A stretch of 8,757 bases of DNA from an uncultured Collinsella sp. (lineage in GTDB: Bacteria; Actinomycetota; Coriobacteriia; Coriobacteriales; Coriobacteriaceae). Location: contig CAKTWE010000069.1 of the NCBI GenBank assembly GCA_934630385.1, forward strand, positions 1 through 8,757, given 5' to 3'. The notes below the pieces were generated by a model, which did no database searches, was not told where the DNA came from, and worked only from the letters and a program-made list of their open reading frames with translations. The position numbers and the translations under genes are program-made. This document shows, piece after piece, positions 6,552 through 8,757 of the stretch; position 1 is the first letter of the stretch, and every line of letters starts with the position of its first letter.

Positions 6552-7127
6552 CTACAGCGGCGCGGCAGCCGGGGTCAGCTGCTTAATGTAGGCCCACATG
6601 CGCTGCTTGGCCGCCTTGTCGGTCAGCGCCGCCTCAAAGCCATCGAGCGCGAGCACGCGGCGGCCCTGCACATGGGCGACCAGGCCGGGCTTGAGCATGG
6701 CGGTGTCGAAGTCATCAATCGCCACGAGCATATCGGCGTAGGTTTCGCGCATGACATCGGCCGCGCTGTCATCGAGCAGCAGCACCGCCTCGGGGTCCAG
6801 AGCCTCTAGCGCCTCGCGGAACAGGGCGCACGGCAGGGCGTGGCCCACCGCCACAGCTCCGTCGCCTGCGCCGGCAACACTCGCCAGCACACAAAAATCT
6901 TCGGGCGCGTAACCGATTGCCCCGAGCGCCTTGCGCAATGCGGCACCATCCGCGCCGGCGGCAAGTTCGCCGCCCGAGCGCTCGGCATCATCCAAATCAC
7001 CTTTGACCAGCACGATCGGCGAGCACGCGTTGCCCGCGATGCGCACACCACGGCCCACAAGCGATGCGAGCTCCTGCTCGGCGGCCTGGGCGATAGCTTC
7101 TTTTTTCTGGCTTTGTGACGTGGACAT
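6552..7127 (-). CDS. Uracil-DNA-glycosylase-like protein lacking catalytic motifs, 191 aa
   Basis: No confident family assignment. The layout resembles family-4 uracil-DNA glycosylases: a first strand SPIVLVKGDLDDAE where active enzymes have GEAPG, then GAALRKALGAIGYAPEDFCVLAS (compare the LLDRALAAIGL..DVYITN segment), a LFREALEALDPEAVLLLDDSAADVM helix-strand-helix (compare LxxELxLLxPKxIVxLGxxAA), and a basic C-terminal helix KAAKQRMWAYIKQL. The catalytic GEAPG and HPS motifs are replaced, and the N-terminal Fe-S cysteines are absent apart from one Cys at 'GNACSP'. Activity is therefore unlikely to be that of a normal glycosylase. The ATG at 7127 has ggggag just upstream; longer starts overlap the -10. 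It is divergently transcribed from trxA across a 136-bp spacer. It may be a degenerate paralogue or a repurposed fold (inference). Its coding composition matches its neighbours, so it is not an obvious pseudogene. Confidence 0.8.
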   Translation of the reverse strand: MSTSQSQKKEAIAQAAEQELASLVGRGVRIAGNACSPIVLVKGDLDDAERSGGELAAGADGAALRKALGAIGYAPEDFCVLASVAGAGDGAVAVGHALPCALFREALEALDPEAVLLLDDSAADVMRETYADMLVAIDDFDTAMLKPGLVAHVQGRRVLALDGFEAALTDKAAKQRMWAYIKQLTPAAAPL

Positions 7128-7155
7128 GTGCTCCCCAATCGTTTGCATGCCCACC

Positions 7156-7161
7156 ATTATA
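7156..7161 (-). promoter_or_regulatory. -10 element of the UDG-like gene
   Basis: A perfect TATAAT on the minus strand, inside TTATATAATGG. No good -35 exists at 16-18 nt. Transcription near 7150 would leave only about 22 nt before the ATG at 7127, which supports that start over the upstream in-frame ATG at 7148. Confidence 0.5.
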
Positions 7162-7180
7162 TAAAAGAGCCGCCCGCGAG

Positions 7181-7209
7181 TGGTTGCTTTGCGGGCCACT
7201 GGGTATAAG
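7181..7209 (+). promoter_or_regulatory. Candidate trxA promoter
   Basis: TATAAG (7204-7209) with a weak TGGTTG (7181-7186) 17 nt upstream. Its -35 lies within a 6-bp inverted repeat gcccgc/gcgggc (7172-7177 and 7191-7196) sitting between the two divergent -10 elements, a position where one regulator could act on both genes. Confidence 0.45.
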
Positions 7210-7263
7210 CACGGTCGTACTGAGTTTTACGCGGCTGAGCCGCGTCGCATTATGGAGGTCACC

Positions 7264-7584
7264 ATGGCTGACATTAAGCAGATTACCCCCGAGAACTTCG
7301 ATTCCGTCGTTAGCGGCAACCTTCCCGTACTGGTTGATTTTTGGGCGCCCTGGTGCGGGCCCTGCCGATCGCTCTCGCCCGTCGTGGACGAGGTAGCCGA
7401 CGAGCTGGCCGGCAAGCTTGCCGTTGCCAAGTGCAACGTCGATGACAATCAGGACCTGGCCATGAAGTTTGGCGTCATGAGCATCCCCACGCTAATTGTC
7501 TTTAAGAACGGCGAGGAGGTCGACCGCTCGGTCGGCGCGCTGCCTAAGGCAAGGCTGCAGGCATTGCTGGAGAAGCACCTGTAA
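7264..7584 (+). CDS. trxA: Thioredoxin, 106 aa
   Basis: Cytoplasmic disulfide reductant, recycled by thioredoxin reductase. The complete single-domain fold is visible: FWAPWCGPC with the redox pair C31/C34, buried D25 (LVDFW), cis-Pro P75 in MSIPT, and the final helix to residue 106. Length is typical of TrxA. An extra cysteine, C57 in AKCNVD, is seen in many bacterial thioredoxins. The ATG at 7264 has GGAGG 5 nt upstream. No trxB lies nearby, and the gene is probably monocistronic with its own promoter at 7181-7209. Confidence 0.96.
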   Translation: MADIKQITPENFDSVVSGNLPVLVDFWAPWCGPCRSLSPVVDEVADELAGKLAVAKCNVDDNQDLAMKFGVMSIPTLIVFKNGEEVDRSVGALPKARLQALLEKHL

Positions 7585-7703
7585 TACGCTGGTTACATTT
7601 TGGCGTCCTGCCGCCGTCCATGAGCGCTTTTGCACCGCTCGCCGGACTTCTGGGTGCACCGCGTACGACCACGGATAGTATGGTAAATACAAACAGCCCC
7701 CAG
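7585..7703 (+). other. Non-coding or leader region between trxA and its terminator
   Basis: About 120 bp separate the trxA stop from the next terminator. The stretch contains a 6-bp inverted repeat tgcacc/ggtgca (7631-7636 and 7653-7658), a -10-like TAGTAT (7676-7681) without a good -35, and a 28-codon ATG frame (7620-7706) ending exactly at the terminator stem but lacking a ribosome site. It may be simply a long trxA 3' UTR, or encode a small RNA. No known family was recognised. Confidence 0.35.
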
Positions 7704-7743
7704 TGAACGGGTGCGGGTCACACAGACTCGCACCCGTTTTCTT
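7704..7743 (+). terminator. Intrinsic terminator downstream of trxA
   Basis: A 14-bp stem with one wobble pair, aacgggtgcgggtc (7706-7719) with gactcgcacccgtt (7725-7738), a 5-nt loop and a following TTTTCTT. It should end the trxA message, or any small RNA started near 7688, before the nickel block. Confidence 0.9.
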
Positions 7744-7755
7744 ATGCGGTAGCGC

Positions 7756-7776
7756 CCCGCGCGGGCGTAGTAGAAT
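7756..7776 (+). promoter_or_regulatory. Candidate promoter/operator of the nickel block
   Basis: A -10-like TAGAAT (7771-7776) lies about 40 nt before the ATG at 7816. No good -35 exists. Immediately upstream is a perfect 10-bp palindrome cccgcgcggg (7756-7765) that would fall in the promoter spacer, extended by two further pairs if single-base bulges are allowed. It could bind a regulator, but it does not resemble the GTATGA-N16-TCATAC E. coli NikR site. Confidence 0.4.
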
Positions 7777-7815
7777 CTGAACCACTGGATTGCCCCGAGC
7801 ATAAGGAGATTTCCC

Positions 7816-8064
7816 ATGCATGACGTCGGAATGAACATGAGCCAGCTTGCCATGAGCGTCAAGCAGGTCGACGACACCATCGAGCTCGCCCACGAGTGGA
7901 GCCATCAGCTGCTGCATGCGACCGAGAATTTTGACATGGAGCGCATTGGCGCCAAGCTCGAAGCTGCCATGGCCGCACTGCACGAGGCACATGACGCGCT
8001 CGAGGGCTACGAGGAAGCCATCGAGGCCGACCACAACTCCGTCGGCTCCGTAAAGCTGGTGTAG
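7816..8064 (+). CDS. Small helical protein with aligned histidines, coupled to nikR, 82 aa
   Basis: Family not recognised. The sequence lacks a signal peptide or membrane segment and reads as two amphipathic helices (about 8-37 and 40-72). H26, H30 and H34 are spaced i, i+4, i+8 and so fall on one helix face; H56, H59 and H73 are in or after the second helix, along with many Glu/Asp. Such a helical hairpin could coordinate a transition metal such as nickel (inference). The ATG at 7816 has aaggag 8 nt upstream, a strong site. The TAG stop is separated by one base from the nikR GTG, and nikR has only a weak ribosome site of its own, so the two are probably translationally coupled. Context therefore ties it to nickel sensing or [NiFe]-hydrogenase maturation. 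It could equally be a general small coiled-coil protein that merely sits in the operon. Confidence 0.85.
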   Translation: MHDVGMNMSQLAMSVKQVDDTIELAHEWSHQLLHATENFDMERIGAKLEAAMAALHEAHDALEGYEEAIEADHNSVGSVKLV

Positions 8065-8065
8065 G

Positions 8066-8575
8066 GTGTCCGAACACGAACACGAGCACGACTGCGAGCA
8101 CGACCACCATAACGGCACGGGCGATGAGACGAGCTGCCGCTGCGGCGGCGGCTCCGAGCTGGTCCGTTTTTCGGTCACCGCGCCCGATGACCTACTGCGC
8201 CGCTTTGACGAGCAGATCGCACGCCGCGGCGACGTGGCCAACCGCTCCGAGGCAGTGCGCGATTTGATTCGCGCCTCGATCGCCAAAGAGCAGATGCGCA
8301 CGCCCGATGAGCACGTTATCGGGTCGCTCACCATGATCTACGACCATCACACCGGCGATCTGACGCGCCGTCTGGACGAAGTGCAGCACGACTACACCGA
8401 CGAGATCGTATCGACCATGCACGTGCATCTGGATCACCACAACTGCTTGGAGATTCTGGCGCTCAAGGGTCGCGGCGAGCGCGTCTACGAACTAGCCGAC
8501 CGTCTGCTGGGCCTGCGCGGCGTTAAGCACGGCGAGCTCACGTGTGCCGCCACCAAGCAGAGCCTGGGGCTGTAG
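8066..8575 (+). CDS. nikR: NikR nickel-responsive repressor with His/Cys-rich N-terminal extension, 169 aa (GTG start)
   Basis: Ribbon-helix-helix regulator that binds Ni(II) and represses nickel uptake or nickel-enzyme genes. Residues about 31-72 form the RHH domain (LVRFSVTAPDDLL, then NRSEAVRDLIRASI). Residues about 83-165 form the ACT-like tetramerisation domain. The square-planar nickel ligands are all present: H108, H119, H121 and C127, with the same spacing as H76, H87, H89 and C95 of E. coli. E. coli NikR is 133 residues; the excess is mainly an N-terminal tail with H4, H6, H8, H11, H13, H14, C10 and a CRC at 24-26, which looks like a metal-binding tail. The GTG at 8066 is the first usable start, 1 nt after the previous stop. 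The ORF could start later, but no alternative ATG precedes the RHH domain. It is followed at 42 bp by hypF. Confidence 0.95.
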   Translation: MSEHEHEHDCEHDHHNGTGDETSCRCGGGSELVRFSVTAPDDLLRRFDEQIARRGDVANRSEAVRDLIRASIAKEQMRTPDEHVIGSLTMIYDHHTGDLTRRLDEVQHDYTDEIVSTMHVHLDHHNCLEILALKGRGERVYELADRLLGLRGVKHGELTCAATKQSLGL

Positions 8576-8611
8576 CGCACCTGTCCCTATTTGGTCGGTT
8601 TTGATGAGGGG

Positions 8612-8625
8612 TGTCGCATGCGACA
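8612..8625. repeat. 14-bp perfect palindrome over the hypF start codon
   Basis: TGTCGCATGCGACA is self-complementary, centred within the ATG at 8618-8620. It could be a repressor site or an RNA hairpin limiting initiation; chance is also possible for a site this short. The bases atgcgacatg recur on the minus strand inside the nadA-nadB inverted repeat. Confidence 0.5.
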
Positions 8626-8757
8626 TGTGCATATTCATGTGACGGGCATTGTGCAGGGCGTTGGCATGCGGCCGTTTGTGTATCGCGAGGCCATGGCGCA
8701 TGGCATTTGCGGATGGGTGCTCAACGCGGGCGACGGCGTGCATATCGAGGCGCACGC
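8618..8757 (+). CDS. hypF: HypF carbamoyltransferase, N-terminal acylphosphatase domain (partial, runs off the window)
   Basis: HypF uses carbamoyl phosphate and ATP to supply the cyanide ligands of the [NiFe]-hydrogenase active site, passing them to HypE. Only 46 codons are in the window. They show the acylphosphatase signature VTGIVQGVGMRPFVYREA (8-25), with catalytic R18, and N36 exactly 18 residues later as in acylphosphatases. The MRPFVYREA run matches HypF better than stand-alone acylphosphatases, which are about 90 residues long. Methionine at 17 replaces the usual Phe in VQGVGFRP, a mild variant. The ATG at 8618 has gagggg 6 nt upstream. A stand-alone acylphosphatase cannot be strictly excluded, but adjacency to nikR and the PFVYR motif argue for HypF. 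Confidence 0.88.
   Translation, partial: MRHVHIHVTGIVQGVGMRPFVYREAMAHGICGWVLNAGDGVHIEAH

Noticed and set aside
7492..8334. 280-residue minus-strand open frame over trxA, the small protein and nikR
   Set aside because: It crosses three plus-strand genes and two intergenic regions including a terminator, with low-complexity Ser/Arg content and no domain.

Overview
The window reads as chromosomal DNA of a high-GC Gram-positive anaerobe, most likely a gut Coriobacteriia member of the Collinsella type. This rests on GC-rich coding DNA, an LPxTG (sortase) surface protein, a nickel/hydrogenase block and intergenic palindromes of a style I associate with that group. The placement is recognition from memory, not a search result.

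Layout. (1) 1-480: a small 2x[4Fe-4S] ferredoxin gene (+) with its own candidate promoter, a leader stem-loop and a strong bidirectional terminator. (2) 599-4466: a complete de novo NAD operon on the minus strand, in transcription order nadA, nadB, nadC, niaR. Genes are tightly packed (3-nt gap nadB/nadC, TAATG overlap nadC/niaR). Upstream of nadA a perfect 19-bp inverted repeat lies on the promoter and is the obvious candidate operator for the NiaR repressor encoded last, giving an autoregulated circuit. Imperfect palindromes sit in the nadA-nadB gap and downstream of niaR. (3) 4592-6271: a secreted, cell-wall-anchored leucine-rich-repeat protein (-), visibly less GC-rich than its neighbours. 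(4) 6552-7127: a 191-aa protein (-) resembling family-4 uracil-DNA glycosylases but without their catalytic motifs, divergent from (5) thioredoxin (7264-7584, +). (6) 7816-end: a nickel block (+): an 82-aa helical protein with aligned histidines, a NikR nickel repressor with a His/Cys-rich N-terminal extension 1 nt downstream, and the first 46 codons of hypF ([NiFe]-hydrogenase maturation), cut by the window edge.

Functionally, nadA (an Fe-S enzyme) and nadB make quinolinate from aspartate, nadC converts it to nicotinate mononucleotide, and NiaR should shut the operon when nicotinate is available. The nickel block looks like a sensor (NikR) plus a possible accessory nickel-binding protein next to hydrogenase maturation. 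The most novel item is the small histidine-lined protein coupled to the His-tailed NikR. The best-supported regulatory item is the NiaR operator. No CRISPR array, tRNA, rRNA, transposase or integrase was seen.
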